Shown: positions 10,979 through 23,558, counted from the first letter of the stretch. The stretch is 64,000 nt of DNA from Gnomoniopsis sp. IMI 355080 (GCA_027946555.1 JAPEVC010000050.1:62001-126000); one strand, 5' to 3'. The notes: generated from the sequence alone by a model not told the origin. A program made the numbers and translations.

Positions 10979-11752
10979 GGTGTTAGGTGGAATGAGGTTG
11001 CAAAATTGGTGCGACTGCTCAAGTGATCGGTTGTGGTTGGTGGCATAGTAGCGACTTTGGACTTGCTTCTGATGGCGATATCGAACGGAGAGTTGGATAT
11101 AATATAATCAGAATATCAAAACGAGGATTGAAAATTTGATGAAACCGTTTAAATGCCATTTTACAGCGGCTGGAAAGGCTTTCGCTCTTTAAGTGACGTG
11201 CAATTCAGAAGTGTTGTGATTGCAGAATGCCTACTGGTATATGTCTGTGTAGATCGACAAGAGAATATCAGGAAGAGCACAGAACTAAGACATATTTTGC
11301 ATCGGTTCACGATACGCGAATATCAACATTGCATACCAGTGGAGGCATCCCGATTGCAAGGGCCGTACGATGTTCCCGCACGGGGTCTTAAAGTTCCATT
11401 TTCAGAACTTTTGCTGTCCCTACCTCGTTCACAAGTCTGTCCGAATATATGAATCGGGTCGACTTCAAGCTTCTGTGCAGTGTGAAGCAAAGTAGCTTAT
11501 CTTGACGAAATATAATTGTGAATGAGAATCCATTTTCATGATAAGAGTAGATAGAAGTATCATGTACAATTGAAAGTAAGTTTGGATTTAGCGAACGGCT
11601 GACATGGTTGAGCCAAACGTCCAATGCTACCTACCTAGGTAGGTAAGGGCGAAGAACTTCCAAGCATTTTCGATGTTGTATTAAGTTTGTTTTGATCTCT
11701 CGAGTCAGGAAGCCTCATACCACGTCGAAGATTAACCAACTCGAATCGTCCT
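10979..11752. other. Intergenic with an 18-bp palindrome
   Basis: Spacer between the convergent peroxygenase and SurE genes. It holds a perfect 18-bp palindrome, TACCTACCTAGGTAGGTA (11628-11645). A 99-codon frame at 11153-11452 has no domain features and is not called. Confidence 0.4.
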
Positions 11753-12704
11753 CTATGGAAGACATGAAAGGATAGGTTGTAACTTCGCCAGCACCGTGGC
11801 TTGATCACTCGCGCTGGCGTCGGTTTTATCACTTGCGTCCCCAACACTGATACTCGCAAAACAACCGCTGGTTCCCACGACAGAAGACTCAGTAGGCAAT
11901 CTATTGGACCCGCATGACGTGACGTCGTCGCCCGTTAAAAATGTGGCGCTGTAAATACGCGACAGGACGAACTTGAACTGCGCCGCAGAGGAACAAGTGC
12001 TGCTGGATACGGCTGGATAGTTGACATTCAACCAGATGCCGTTCGGCAGGTAGGGCGCACCCGAGGCGAGGAGGGTCTGTGTGACGTTGGTGGACAGATC
12101 GGCGTAAACGGACTGATAAATCTGGGTGGCAGTGGTCCAGGCCACTTGAGAACCGGTAGTGCCACTGAAAGCGATGCCCGGAACGCCATCGAGGGACGCC
12201 TCCGTGGCCGCGCCAACGGTGCCGGAGATTAAAGTCGTGAGGCCAGTGTTTGCTAAAGACTTGTCAGCAACTTGCGTCCTGCAGAATGTTCAACCAAAGT
12301 ATCTTACATCCGACGTTGAATCCTGCCACGGCGATATCTGGCGGACCTTCAAGTAAAGTCTGAGAGAGATTCTGGATACCGTAGCGCATGGCTGTCACGG
12401 GATAAGAGTTTACGTAGTTGAATCGAGGCTCGCTGCTGTTACTGCCGATAGCTGGACTTCCCGCTGGACAGCTATCGAATTCGCAACCATCTGTGACTGT
12501 CTCAGGGGTCTCGTCGCTTGAGCCGGTTCCCGATTCGTTTTCTGCTGGAGCTGAGATGAGCACATTCTCGCCGGCGGCTGTTAGAGCGTCGTAAAAGACG
12601 CGGATGTTTTTCTCTGCCCATCCGTCATCGTTCGAGAGAACAATGTTGGCAGCCCGGGCAGTAAGAGGCAGAAAAGTAACCAAAAGGCCTGTTGGAATTT
12701 GCAT
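11753..12704 (-). CDS. SurE-like acid phosphatase / 5'(3')-nucleotidase
   Basis: SurE-family phosphatase acting on nucleoside monophosphates or other phosphoesters, probably exported. Exons: 12704-12308 and 12252-11753 (298 aa), intron 12307-12253 with GTAAGA and TTTAG. Translation begins MQIPTGLLVTFLPLTARA, a signal peptide, immediately followed by the catalytic NIVLSNDDGW motif. SAPAENESGTGS and GFNVG|SNTG (split by the intron) complete the metal and phosphate site. The C-terminal half carries PGIAFSG and several cysteines typical of the fungal secreted form. An ATG 44 codons upstream is in frame, but the region before the signal peptide looks like 5' UTR. Confidence 0.9.
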
Positions 12705-14477
12705 ATCTAGAGATGTGTAGAAATGAAATGTGGGTTTGAAGAGCGCAAACAGGAAGAGGACAACGAAAGGCTGTATTTGTACTGTATAAAAGACAAGCAT
12801 AGCAAATCTTGAATTCCATCCTACTGATCCATACATTTTCCAATTCTCTTAGCACGGGACGTCACTGGCCTTACCACGTGGGAGGCCGTTGGTCTTGATT
12901 TGCAGTTATTGGCGAGGGTTCACCAGGCGGTTCTGGGCGAACAGGCCTCAGGTTGCATCCGGTACCCAATAGAGACAGCTGGTTACATCGGGCTGGATCC
13001 AGAAACCACACTACCAGGTCTCCCCGCCCTGGGCCTGACCCCTGGCTGGGCGACCGTTTGGGCTCAACGATTGCCAATTTACTGTCACAAGCCCTGAAGG
13101 TCCGGATTTAGATAGCGAACAATAGCCTCGTGATTACCTACTTGCTTTGTCGTCCACCAAGGTTCTCTCAGACTGACACAGGTCACAAGCCCGTCTTGAG
13201 GGCGAAGAGGCAGAATGTCGGGTATCGTTGCCGGAATCACAAAAAAGTTTCATACAATGCGCTTCTAGGTGCCCGTGTTCGGCAATCCGGGTGTAGGTAT
13301 AGCTAGGTAGGCACAAGGGTATTTATACAAGGGTATTTATAATCCCTACATAGATATGCAGGAGGCTCAGTAAGGAGAGGCACGCTCTGTGATAGGTTTT
13401 GAAGCCTGCCACAGAGAGCCAATCTTTCCATTCCTAATTAGAGCAGGATTTACAATTATTCAGCCCCAACACTGGACATCCTGTCTATCCGACGGTATCG
13501 TCACTTGAGCCTACCAACACCAGGCCCGTTTGGGTAGATAGAAATTTTATGTCATTGACTGCTCCACTGCCCATTCGTCTCATTCGAAAACTCATAGATG
13601 TAAATATGCAGGCGGTATTTATTTGAAGTAACTGGGCAAAGGCCCGATTCACGACTCAGGTGACCAAGAGTATTGAGCTTTGAAGCTCGCCAATTTGGAT
13701 GTCATTCACTAGGAAGGCCTCATAAGCAGCAAGTATCAGCAACACTCAAGCACACTTCAATGGAATCGAAGTAAATTCGAGAGGCCTTTCGCCTGGCGCT
13801 GAGAAGCCATTACGTACCCAGGTAAAAAACATCGTGCCAAAAGTCTTTGCACACTTCCCAAAACCCCAGCAAAAAGTGCCAAAACGCTACGTTTTCAAAG
13901 ACTTCTTATAAATCATATGAAACACCAACAGGTCTATAATTTTGAGAATCATATTAAAATAAGTGTATGTAACGTCCTGTCCTTAACGATTTACTGGCAT
14001 ATAGAGTACTGTTCCGGTGATTCTCTGAGGATGAAGCAAAGGTTGAAATCCAAATCTCTATAGAAATTTCACCGAGTATAGTTTTGCTGAGTGTGCACAG
14101 CCTTTGGACATGTCGTTCTCCTCTACACATGCTGCTAAGTAAGTACTTAGGTAGAATTGGCCTCGTAACATATTCATGTGTGGTACCAGCTCCCATACGT
14201 AAGCGATTGGTACAATCTAGAGTATCACGTGGAAGAGTCCAAGCCGTTGCTATGAGCATTGGCTTGGAAGTTCTCATCGCAGGGAGGGTCCATGGCGCGT
14301 CTTGTTGAAGACCCAACCTACATTCACTGCCAGGAAACCCTCCAAAGCATCCCTCACATCAACGCAAGAGACGATTCATCCTAATGCAAACACGAAAACA
14401 AGCTCAATCCAAGGTCATACTTTCCTACCAGAACACTACAACAGCAAACTTCCAATCAGCCACAGCAACCTTTCAAA
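12705..14477. other. 1.8 kb intergenic, no gene seen
   Basis: No supported coding region. A short direct duplication of ACAAGGGTATTTATA lies around 13311-13340, and a CTAGGTAGG motif lies just upstream of it. The rest shows only short frames. Confidence 0.4.
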
Positions 14478-15630
14478 TCAGTTGGCAATAGTCTGCCCTA
14501 AAGACCTCGCCTGTTTGATAATCCATGCCTTTGCGTCAATCACCTCCTCTTGCTCCCCCTCACTAATCTTGGGAATCTCCGGTGCTTCCAAGCGTCTCAA
14601 CAGCGCCTTGTCCTCAGGTCGCACAAAGTACACGATACTGTACCGATCGAAACGACCCTGCTCACCTGGCGCCGGCACTACTCTATGTCTACCCGAAGCG
14701 AGCACGCCACCCGTCCACTTCACCGCCGCATCGCCTAGGTTCACAATCGCATGATTTGGTGGTGGAGGACGCACCCACAGCCATCTTGGCTTCTCTCCCT
14801 CCTGCTGTGCCGCCGCGGCGCTGTCCGGATCAACCACGTTCTCAAAGGATCCTCCCCGTGATGGATCCGACCACACCTGTAAGCCTCCCAGCCAGTTGAA
14901 CAGGATGGTAATGCTCCCAAAGTCCGTATGCCCTGGAGTCTGAATCTCGGGCAACTCGGCAGTCTTCCGTGCCGGGCCATACGTCATGCGCACATGGTCG
15001 CCCGATTCCTCCTCGATTCGATGGTAGCCGGCGAGAGCTTCGGCGGGCAGGCCGAGCTTGGTAGCTAGAATGGAGAGGATGCTCAGGCCGGTAGCGTGGG
15101 CGGTGCGCATATAGCGGGACAAGAGGGGCTTTTGTTCAAGCACAATATCAGGTAGCGGCCAGCGCGTAGTGTTTTCGAGGATGGCATCTTTGGCGACGTT
15201 AAAGAAAGAAGCAGTATCTGGGGTGCCCTTGGCGTCGGTTTTGGTGGCGCCGACGGGTTTGAAGCTGTTGGGAGGTTTAAGTTTCCGCATTCATGAATTA
15301 AAGGAAGAGTATATGGGCGTACCCGAAGATGGAATCTTTCATGGGATATTTATCCTTTTCCTCTTGAGGCAACTGGAAGACCCTCTCTGCCAGCCTGGCG
15401 ATGTCGTCGCAGTCTCGTTGCATGAAGCTCGCTTGACTGCCATTCAGGTCTAAGGAGAAGAAGCCTCTAGTTTTGCAAGTTTCAAAGAGGCGGTCTTCCA
15501 GTTCTTTATCCCCTTTCTCGAGCTCTGCAAGTGAGAAGCTTTCCAGTCTCACACTTGGCACATCGTTTGGGAAGGGAGGGTAAATGGACGGGTCAAAGTG
15601 ACCCACGCCGTTTGAACCATTCGTTGTCAT
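14478..15630 (-). CDS. 2-oxoglutarate/Fe(II)-dependent dioxygenase (isopenicillin N synthase-like)
   Basis: Non-heme iron oxygenase with a DIOX_N plus 2OG-FeII_Oxy layout, typical of fungal secondary or hormone-like metabolism; the substrate is unknown. Exons: 15630-15323 and 15264-14478 (364 aa); the intron 15322-15265 (GTACGC...CAACAG) joins DSIFG to FKPVGATKTD. The N-terminal half has TRGFFSLDLNG. Iron ligands are His215 and Asp217 in HTDFGSITILF and distal His296 in ASGRHRV. The RYSIVYF motif binds 2-oxoglutarate. A proline-rich insert (RPPPPNH) precedes the distal motif. It is divergent, 1 kb away, from an efflux-type transporter, a common pairing in small metabolite loci, but nothing else supports a cluster. 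Confidence 0.92.
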
Positions 15631-16637
15631 TATGAAAAGTCTGCTGAGAGTTAACTTTATCGTGATTCAAAGTGGTGTATTATGTAGTCACTTCTTGTTC
15701 TGTGTCTATCCAGGCTGGTCTCATCGTCGTGTCCCTATGGGCGTACGCGTGGCAATATATTGATTTGTGGCAAAGCAGAACACCTCTATGTACGGTATGG
15801 TCGATCTTTTCCAAGTCTACAGGGACTCTTTGAACTCCTCTTCTGGTTGCGAAGTTGACCCGGCGCGGGAGAATGCGGGGAATAGCGAGCACGAGACGCC
15901 GGCTCGCTTTTCGGCTCGTGGGGAATGTGTTAGGAGTTGGAGTCGTCCATCATCCCCTCATCGCATAGGTTCTCTTCTTGGTTCCCATCACGCATGATCT
16001 TGAGGATTCAAAAGACGCTGCCGAGTCCGATGCGGAGCATAACCCGTCGCGGCACATTCGAGGGCTCCTCTACTGTGTGTTGGCACATGCACCAGGACAG
16101 CATATTGAGGACTGTCAGAAATCCAAATTACCAAGTAAGCCAAGGCAGTATGATGCATTCGTAGATTGTTTGCCACATCAAGAATGAATCATGAGCAGAA
16201 TCTTGCACAGGATGCAAGCAAAATACTTAGGCAAGTCGACTTGACGTTGAAGTAAGGATCATCCTCGACATGGATAACCCGGATTTATAAGACCGTATCC
16301 ACCAGCGGGAGATCCCTCATACCTCATAGCGGACCGCAGCGGAAGAAAAGAGCCGAAGATCCACTGTTTCTTATCATGGCGGCGTAGTAGCGTGGGCAAT
16401 GAAATCCACAAGAATCAGAAGCTAATTATTTCGCTCCGGTTCACGTCAGTGAGCGGTATCGCAGTCTTTCTTTTTTTTATGTGTCACAACCCGCTCTGAC
16501 TTCACTGCGTAAAAACAAGCACCTCCTGAAGCTCGAAGCCATCTACAACGGGGCTTCAAATCCTAACAATCCACCGGCTGGTCTTCCCCTTCCCGTTGAC
16601 AAGATTTGGATGAATCACAGTCTCGGGCTAATACACC
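15631..16637. promoter_or_regulatory. Shared upstream region of dioxygenase and MFS transporter
   Basis: 1.0 kb between two divergent start codons. It includes a T-rich tract (about 16468-16478) and TTATAAG near 16285. No coding region supported. Any shared regulation is inference from orientation only. Confidence 0.3.
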
Positions 16638-18541
16638 ATGCAGTGCATCCGGCAATACCGCGCCATAGGTCGCGCTGTGAAGGCCCAGATCGACCGTAAT
16701 GCCGAGGCAGCACAGCGGCGGACCCGTGCTGCCGACGAGAGAGACGAGGAGAAGCAGCAGCAGCAGCAGCAGCAACAACAACAGCCTAGTAACGCAGTAC
16801 CGCCAGCATTCATAGATCCGGAGAAAGCGCCTGGTGAGGTCCATGGCGATGGCCGGCTCCCGCAGCCCTCCGGACCATCCTCATCCTCCTCGGACAACGC
16901 CAGTCTACGCAGCAGCGAGGACGATGATTTAGACGACGCCTGCCCAACAACAGCAGCGCACCGCGTAGCCACCGCCGCAACACAGTACACCGCGCGAGCG
17001 GCCCTCGGACACTCGCTAACTGGCATCCACGCACGCGCGCGTCACACTCACGAAGGCCACAAAGGCATGCCTGTGTTTGTCGTCGACTGGACCTCGCCCA
17101 CCGACCCTCTCAACCCGCGCAACTGGCCCTTGAGTCGCCGCATCAGCTGCACGTTGCAAATTTCCCTCATCGCCGCCGGCGTTGGTGCCGCTTCCGGAAT
17201 CGATGCCACGGTCCTACCCCAAGCCGCCGCCTCGCTCGGCGTTAGCGAAGTCGCCGAGAGCCTCGCCACGGGGCTGTATCTAGTCGGCATGGGCTTAGGG
17301 TCGCTGGTTGCAGGGCCGTTGTCCGAGACGTTTGGGCGCATCCGGGTCTACTGTGGCTCCATGGGCGTGTTCATGGCCATGATTCTCGGTGCAGGGCTGG
17401 CACCCAACTTTGGCGCGCAAATCACGTTCCGGCTGCTCGCCGGATGCGCGGCCTCGACGCCGTTGGTGTGTGCGGGCGGGTCGGTAGCCGACATGTTTGA
17501 CGGTGTGGAAAAGACCTGGGCATTCCCGCTCTACGCGATTGCTGCATTCGGCGGACCGATGCTGGGCGCCGTCATGGGAGCGTATATTGGGCCCTCGTCC
17601 GTGAGTGGTGGGTGGCGCTGGGCTGAGTGGACTGTGTTGCTGGCGGCGGGCGTTATCATGGTCCTTTTGCTTTTGCTGATGCCCGAGACGTATGCGCCGC
17701 TGTTGCTGCGATGGAAGGCGGAGCATCTGCGACGGCTGACGGGCGATGAGCGCTACCGTTCGGAGCTTGAGGTGGTTGAGGCTACATTGGGAAGCCGGCT
17801 GCAGACGAGCATGACGAGGCCTTTCCGAATGGCCTCGGAGCCCATCATCCTCGCCATGACGCTATACCTGTCTGTCGTGTACATTGTGCTCTTTACCTTC
17901 CTCGTCGGTTGGCCATATATATACCAAGACACCTACGGTATCTCGCAGGGACTCAGCAACATCATCTTCCTTGCCATGTTTGTAGGCCTCTTCTTCACCG
18001 GCCTGCTCGTCCCCATCATCTACCGCATGACCATCACGCAGTTCAAGCAGGCCGGGCAGTTCAATCCAGAGCTCCGCTTGCTGTACGCAATGTATGGCCC
18101 CGCGCTCGCAATCCCCGTCTCGCTTTTTTGGATGGGCTGGACCGCCAACCCGAACATCAGTATCTGGTCGCCCATTCTTGCCGCCAGTCTGTTTGGCTTC
18201 GGCGTCATGGGCGTATTTATCTGCGCGTACATGTATGTTATTGACGCTTACGAGACCTTTAGCGCCTCGGCCTTGACTTTAAGTAGGTTGTCCCATAACC
18301 TCCCCTTCTCATCTGTCTCTCCTCCGCTGACCTCGATCTCCTAGCTGCTCTCGTGCGCTATGTCATCGCCGGCGGCATGACGGTAGTGGGCATTCCGTTC
18401 TATACGAACATGGGCGTTCACTACACCCTTACCATCCTGGCGTGCATTTCCTGCTTACTAGCAGTCGTGCCATATGCATTGTACAAGTGGGGTTATCTCC
18501 TGCGTACAAGAAGTCAATACGCCGTTTCTCGCGAGATCTAG
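16638..18541 (+). CDS. MFS drug:H+ antiporter (DHA1 type)
   Basis: Plasma-membrane efflux transporter of the 12-helix drug:proton antiporter family. Exons: 16638-18282 and 18345-18541 (613 aa), intron 18283-18344 (GTAGGT, CCGCTGAC, CCTAG). After a long hydrophilic N-terminus come PLNPRNWPLSRR, the antiporter motif GSLVAGPLSETFGR, and the last helices including VRYVIAGGMTVVGIPFY spanning the intron. The N-terminus (about 150 residues) is low in structure and contains a glutamine run from CAG/CAA repeats at about 16756-16782, plus a Ser/Asp-rich segment. The start codon is the first ATG of the frame. Substrate unknown; the divergent dioxygenase may make or modify it. Confidence 0.93.
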
Positions 18542-18890
18542 GCGTTGCCTTTCGTGGATGGTGCTGGACAGGAGAGACGCGGCTCGGCTCCTGTGGATGG
18601 GTAGATAAGCCGCCACGCTTCCACCTCCGATTTACTTTTCATAAATACCCTGGACCATACTAGATTGTATACTTATACCCAACCTCTTAGATTTTGCTAG
18701 ATAGATATGGCTGCCTTCTACGCTCAGCGTCCCGATGCGCTCCGATAAACCAAATTAATGCCCCTTTGAACGCCGCCACAGCACAGCTCTAGCCTTCCCG
18801 AGAAAAAGAAAAAACGACCATCGATGCCACGGGCACCAGGTGGGTATTAGTACTACATTGTCCTTAATGTCACGGGGGAAAAAAAACCGT
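18542..18890. other. Convergent 3' intergenic spacer
   Basis: Short spacer between the MFS transporter and the GH72 gene, which converge here. No coding frame; only 3' UTR-like sequence. Confidence 0.4.
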
Positions 18891-20765
18891 CTACAGAGTA
18901 AGGGCCACAGCCCCAACAGCCATAAGCAAAGATCCCGCCCAGCCAACACTTCCCAGCATCGTGGTTGTACGATGCGCACTGCTGGTTCCGCTGCCAGAAG
19001 ACTGTGTCGAAGAACTACTGTTAGCTGACAATGCTCCATTACTGTTCTCTGTGCCGGTGCTGCCATTCCCCCCAGCGCCAGTGGTACTACCACTCGCAAC
19101 GCTACTGGGACTTCCAGAGCTGCTGGTTGGTGTAATGGTGCCACCGGTCGAATTGTTACTTGTGCTCACCGAGCTTCCTCCCGACGAGGAGCCGCTGCTA
19201 CTGCTCGCCGATGAGGGTAGCAGCGTCTCAGACGGCGTCACGACTTTAGCGGCGCCCTTGAAGTCGCACGCCGTGCTGGCCTTCTTTTGGTTCGTGTAGT
19301 ACGTATTCAGCGCGTTTGTGAGCTGCTGTGTCGTATTGCACATGACAAATTCGCCGTACTTGCCCGTCGTCGCATTCGCCGTGATTCCCGTGCAGGCCGT
19401 GGCGTCCAGACCGCACACGGTCCCGAAGAGCGAGGCCATGGCGTCGGCGTCAGCGGCGGTGGCTTCGGACACCACACAGGCAGACGAGGCCACCATGTTC
19501 TCGCACACCGTGGTGTTGGGGGTCGGCGGGAGGATATCCGAGGCAAGCCAGGTGTCGGCCGCGACGGCGGGACAGGCACGCGGGACGTTGGAGGACGTGT
19601 ACGAGGCCATGGTCACAGTGGTCGTGTCGGAGGCGTTCGCGTCGACCGATGCAATGGCGTCCGCAAGGGGTTGGAAATCTTCCATCTTGGTCACTTGCGA
19701 GCCGGAGAGTTCGACCAGACCTGTGAGGATGTTAGTTTGATTGGGCCATACTTTTTCCCAGTGCAGACCTACCAAAGTCGTTCTGCTCTTGGAAGTACTC
19801 GTAGACGATGCCTCCACTCCACACCTTGTTCATCAAGTCGCTATACAGCACCGGTGTATCCTGGAACACACGCCCATTCGCACCACCAGGGTTGTTGCAG
19901 CCATACTCTGAGAAGAATGCTGGCACGGAGTAGTTCGCAAAGGCCTGAGTTCGCTCCTGGTACCCACTCTCCTGGAAAGTGCTCTGTCCACACCACTCGT
20001 AAATGTTGTACCCCCAAAAGTCAACAGCAGCCGTCTGGTCGGTTCCGCAATTGAAATAATTCGCGAGCAAATCGCGTGTGTCGGCGTCATCGTTAGTTGC
20101 ATACCCAACGCCAATCCATCGCCCAAAGTTTTTGCTGGTAATATACGCCTTCATGTCACGCACGGCGGCCTTGACAAACGCTGCGGAGTTGCTGTTGGTC
20201 TTGTTGTTGGTGACCTCGTTACCGGCGAAGAAACCAAGCGTGTTCTGGTACTGGCCGAGGTTGTCGATGACGCCCGCGTAGCGCGTATACAAGTCCGTCG
20301 TCCAAGCCGGGCTGTCACGGTTGATCGACTCGCCCGGGACGCTCAAGTCGGCAATGACATAGATGCCCGCGGCATCGAGGGCGTTCATGCAGGCGGAATG
20401 ATCGGCTGTAGGATCGATGGCGTAGACGCGGATGGTGTTGGTACCGAGTTCCTGCAGGAGGGGGATATCTCGCGTGCAGCTCGCCGTGTCGGCGAGTGAA
20501 TCGATAAAGGTGCTGGTGGTGGTGGACTCAGAGGCGCCACCTGGAGCGATGCCTTGCTGATATGCGACGCCTTTGATGAAGAATTGAGTGCCATTAGATG
20601 AGTAGAAGAGATATTGGCCCTGATAGGAAGGGTTAGCGATCTGTGGTTGGTTTGGGAGAAAGTGGCTTTGTGCCTGACCTTAGCCGTGAGAGGATCGACT
20701 GCGGCGAGAGCCTGCTCTGCTACCAACGCTGCAGCTGCGGCTCTGAATATGTGCGTGAACCCCAT
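18891..20765 (-). CDS. GPI-anchored 1,3-beta-glucanosyltransferase (GH72 with X8/CBM43)
   Basis: Cell-wall enzyme that cuts and re-joins beta-1,3-glucan chains (Gel/Gas family). Exons: 20765-20679, 20619-19773 and 19720-18891 (587 aa); introns 20678-20620 (GTCAGG...ATCAG) and 19772-19721 (GTAGGT...CACAG). The signal peptide lies in exon 1 (MGFTHIFRAAAAALVAEQALA). The catalytic domain starts at FIKGVAYQQG; acid/base Glu164 lies in FFAGNEV and nucleophile Glu267 in FFSEYGCN. A cysteine-rich X8 domain (ACPAV...CDFKGAA) follows, then a Ser/Thr/Gly-rich stalk and a hydrophobic tail (LLMAVGAVALTL) for GPI attachment. This is the X8-bearing subgroup. The first donor (GTCAGG) is slightly unusual but the phase closes. 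Confidence 0.95.
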
Positions 20766-22806
20766 GTTGACGGGTCCGAAGTGGTCGGCGTCAAGGTCGT
20801 TGGGGAATCGTAATCGCGGAACAACTTCTATCGTCCAGCGGATGATATTATGGTGAAGGGAAAAAATCACTTGGACTGTACCAAAGCGAGCAAACTCAAC
20901 TTTGTGATTAAAGGAACGGCAGCCTGCAGCCCGAGAGGTAATTAGAAAAAAATGGTTAGTCGGACGAGGAAGAACGGTTAAGTCGAGATGAGTGCGCTCT
21001 GTATGAGACAAGCTTCTCAAAAGCTAATGAGCAAACACTACTGTACAATCAAGACGGCAATGCAGTGGCACCAAGTATTGCAGAGAGAAATGAGGCTCGG
21101 ATTGAGGTAGTACACAGCCAATATGTCCGTCGCAGATGTCATTTGCCCCATTGTTACATTCCCGGCACTGCGCCTCCTTGGAACTGTGGCAGCCGGGAAT
21201 ATGATACACCAGACAAGTGTCCCTTTCTATCCCTTGGGGTGAGGCTGAAACACCGGATGCAATGAACATCCATGCAGCGCTTCACAAACCTTACTCGACG
21301 TCACCTGTGGTTATTCTGGGAAGCATAAACAGCATTCGACCGAACCCAATTATTTGCTAGACTTGTTAGAATATTGTGAGAGCAGCGCGTTCTTGCATTC
21401 TATTTGTGAATTGCCCGAACTCACCCCTTCCACACACACCCGCCAACGTGGGTCTGGGGAGCTCGCCTAAGCGCATGCGAGACTATAAGCTTTTTGGATC
21501 GTACAGGGTGTCCCAGATCCAGAAAGAATCTAGATCCACAGCGCTTGTTAGAGATCGACGCCAAGCCAGTAAGTAGGCTTGCTTCCAAGGTTGAATCCAT
21601 ACCTCTGTTCTCCGTACTTCAGATCTTGTAACTGCGTGACACTTTGTAACACCATCAATAACCAACTATCAACTACTTCAACTCTCGTAATCTCGTGTAA
21701 TGATTCCACAATTTTCCTTTCTCTCCTCGATTGAACACCCATCGAGCCCAATGTCGCAGGAATCAAACAACGAGCAAGTTAGTCCGTGTGAAAGCCTTCT
21801 GCCAAACCCCGGCCCGGGAATGTAGCAGTCTCCCGAACCAATTGATCCCTGCTACGTACCTAAATGGTTCGATATCTTTACAATTTGAGAAATTGGAGAT
21901 GGAGATATTGTTATCATTGTGTGTCTGGGATTTATAAACGAAGTGGAGTGCTAGAATAGTGGCTTACCCAGGTAATTGCGACTGCTGAAGGAATTACACC
22001 TCTCGTTGCAGCATTCAGAAGTTGCATGGTGTCGGTTGCCTCCAATCCACGTACCGTTATAAGCCTTCGAGAGGTAATTGAAAGAAATGATATGATACCT
22101 GAGTAATCCCTCGAACGGCCGGCTGATTAAGCCTCCGGAAGTATATCGATTAATCCTTGATGCAACAAAAAGAGATCGTCCATTTTATTAAAGCACATTT
22201 CTTACAATAAGTTATCCGAGCCATGGATTCTGTAGTCCTTTCGCAGGTTTATGTTTTGAGTTTAAACGAATAAAGAGACACTTTATAATATATTGCATAC
22301 TCCTAAGTCTCTTAGGATTCTCAATATATTTCTCACTTGATTCAAGGGTGAGAGAGAAGATAAAAATGGTGTCAAGTATTGGATAGGCGTCGTAAGTGCG
22401 AACAGGCCTGAAGCGGGAGGCTAAAATGAAGAGCAAAATCGGGGATGATCACTCAACTCGTTGTAGCTAGCACGAGGAAAGAGGGAAGTGCGTCAAAGGG
22501 AAGCATTCGATGTGGCCTTCTTATAGCAGGTATTTGACATCTCATACGAGCAATGACGCATTGCGACGCGACAGCCTTGCAGGCTGGATTTATTTCGATA
22601 TTCAGGTAATTCTATAGATAATTTTATAAGGTAATTCTATAAGGTAATCTCATAAGTGTACACCACTGGACTGAAATATTACGAACAGTCTCGATGGCCC
22701 CTCCCCTCAAGTCACCCACCGCCGACGTACATTCACACACCCGCCTTTCCGCTATTTTGTATCGAAGTATGTCAGGCCCGATATACCTCTGTCCGTGTTG
22801 GGATAT
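20766..22806. other. 2 kb intergenic, no gene seen
   Basis: Upstream of the GH72 gene and downstream of the next minus-strand gene. An AT-rich stretch near 22605-22660 contains imperfect copies of GGTAATTCTATA. No supported coding region or RNA gene. Confidence 0.4.
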
Positions 22807-23558
22807 CTAGGTCGGACATATAGAGCTGCTGCAACATGTACTCTGGGCAGTGGCGCAGTTATAAGGATCCGCACAGTCGTTCAAATCCGTGCAGTAAGCT
22901 CCGGGACAGCCCCAAAAGCAGGACGTCCCAGCACAATTGTATTGACAGTCTTTTGACGTCGCTGTACTGGTGGCGGCACTGGTGGTATGAACTGTGGTTT
23001 TTAAATCGTTGGCCGTAGACTGGGACGGGCTCACGGTGACTGTGGTTAGAGATGCTGGAGAGACCAGGGTGTTGGTACTAGTATACTGGTATGGAGTGGA
23101 GGATGGTGGAGAGGATGTAGTGACGCCAGTTTTCTCAAAGGTTGTCCATGGTTGGTTCGACGACGTGGCACTGGATTTGGATCTATTTATCACCATGGTC
23201 AGTATGAGCAAAGAGATTGCTGGACATCCACCAAATGTACTAACAGACTATCGTCATCGTCTGGTGAGACATTGCATATAATGCCCTTCTCGCACAACGG
23301 CACAATTGCTCCGATGAGCACTATCGCAACGAAAATGAGAATGATGACAGCTGCCCAGAACTTCACATTTTTCAAGAATTGAGGCCACTTCAGCTTTAAT
23401 CCATGGTAATGTTTCGTCGCTCCATAGTTTTGTTGGGCGTGTGAACCACTGGCACTATTACCGCGGGCGTACCAGGCCGCGGTGATGGGAGCGGCGCCAA
23501 GTGTAGACGGTCCTGTTCGTTGTTTATCGTAAAGGGAGAAAGGCTCATCTTCGGCCAT
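22807..23558 (-). CDS. Unknown single-pass membrane protein with Cys-rich C-terminus
   Basis: Hypothetical protein. Exons: 23558-23245 and 23182-22807 (229 aa), intron 23244-23183 (GTTAGT, ATACTGAC, AATAG). Domain order: hydrophilic N-terminus (about 75 residues), a strong transmembrane helix (FWAAVIILIFVAIVLIGAIV), an acidic DDDD patch, a Ser/Thr-rich stalk, then a 35-residue C-terminus with about ten cysteines (CQYNCAGTSCFWGCPGAYC onwards). The layout suggests a type II membrane protein displaying a small disulfide-rich domain outside the cell. I do not recognise the family; a surface sensor or adhesin role would be guesswork. Confidence 0.65.

Noticed and set aside
11153..11452. 99-codon plus-strand frame between peroxygenase and SurE genes
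   Set aside because: No signal peptide, domain or splice support; it lies in a convergent 3' region.
16628..17026. Cysteine-run and leucine-run frames opposite the MFS gene
   Set aside because: The C and L runs are antisense translations of the CAG/CAA glutamine repeat.
19287..20054. 255-codon plus-strand frame opposite the GH72 gene
   Set aside because: Arg/His/Gly-rich antisense shadow of the GH72 coding sequence, including its Ser/Thr and X8 region.
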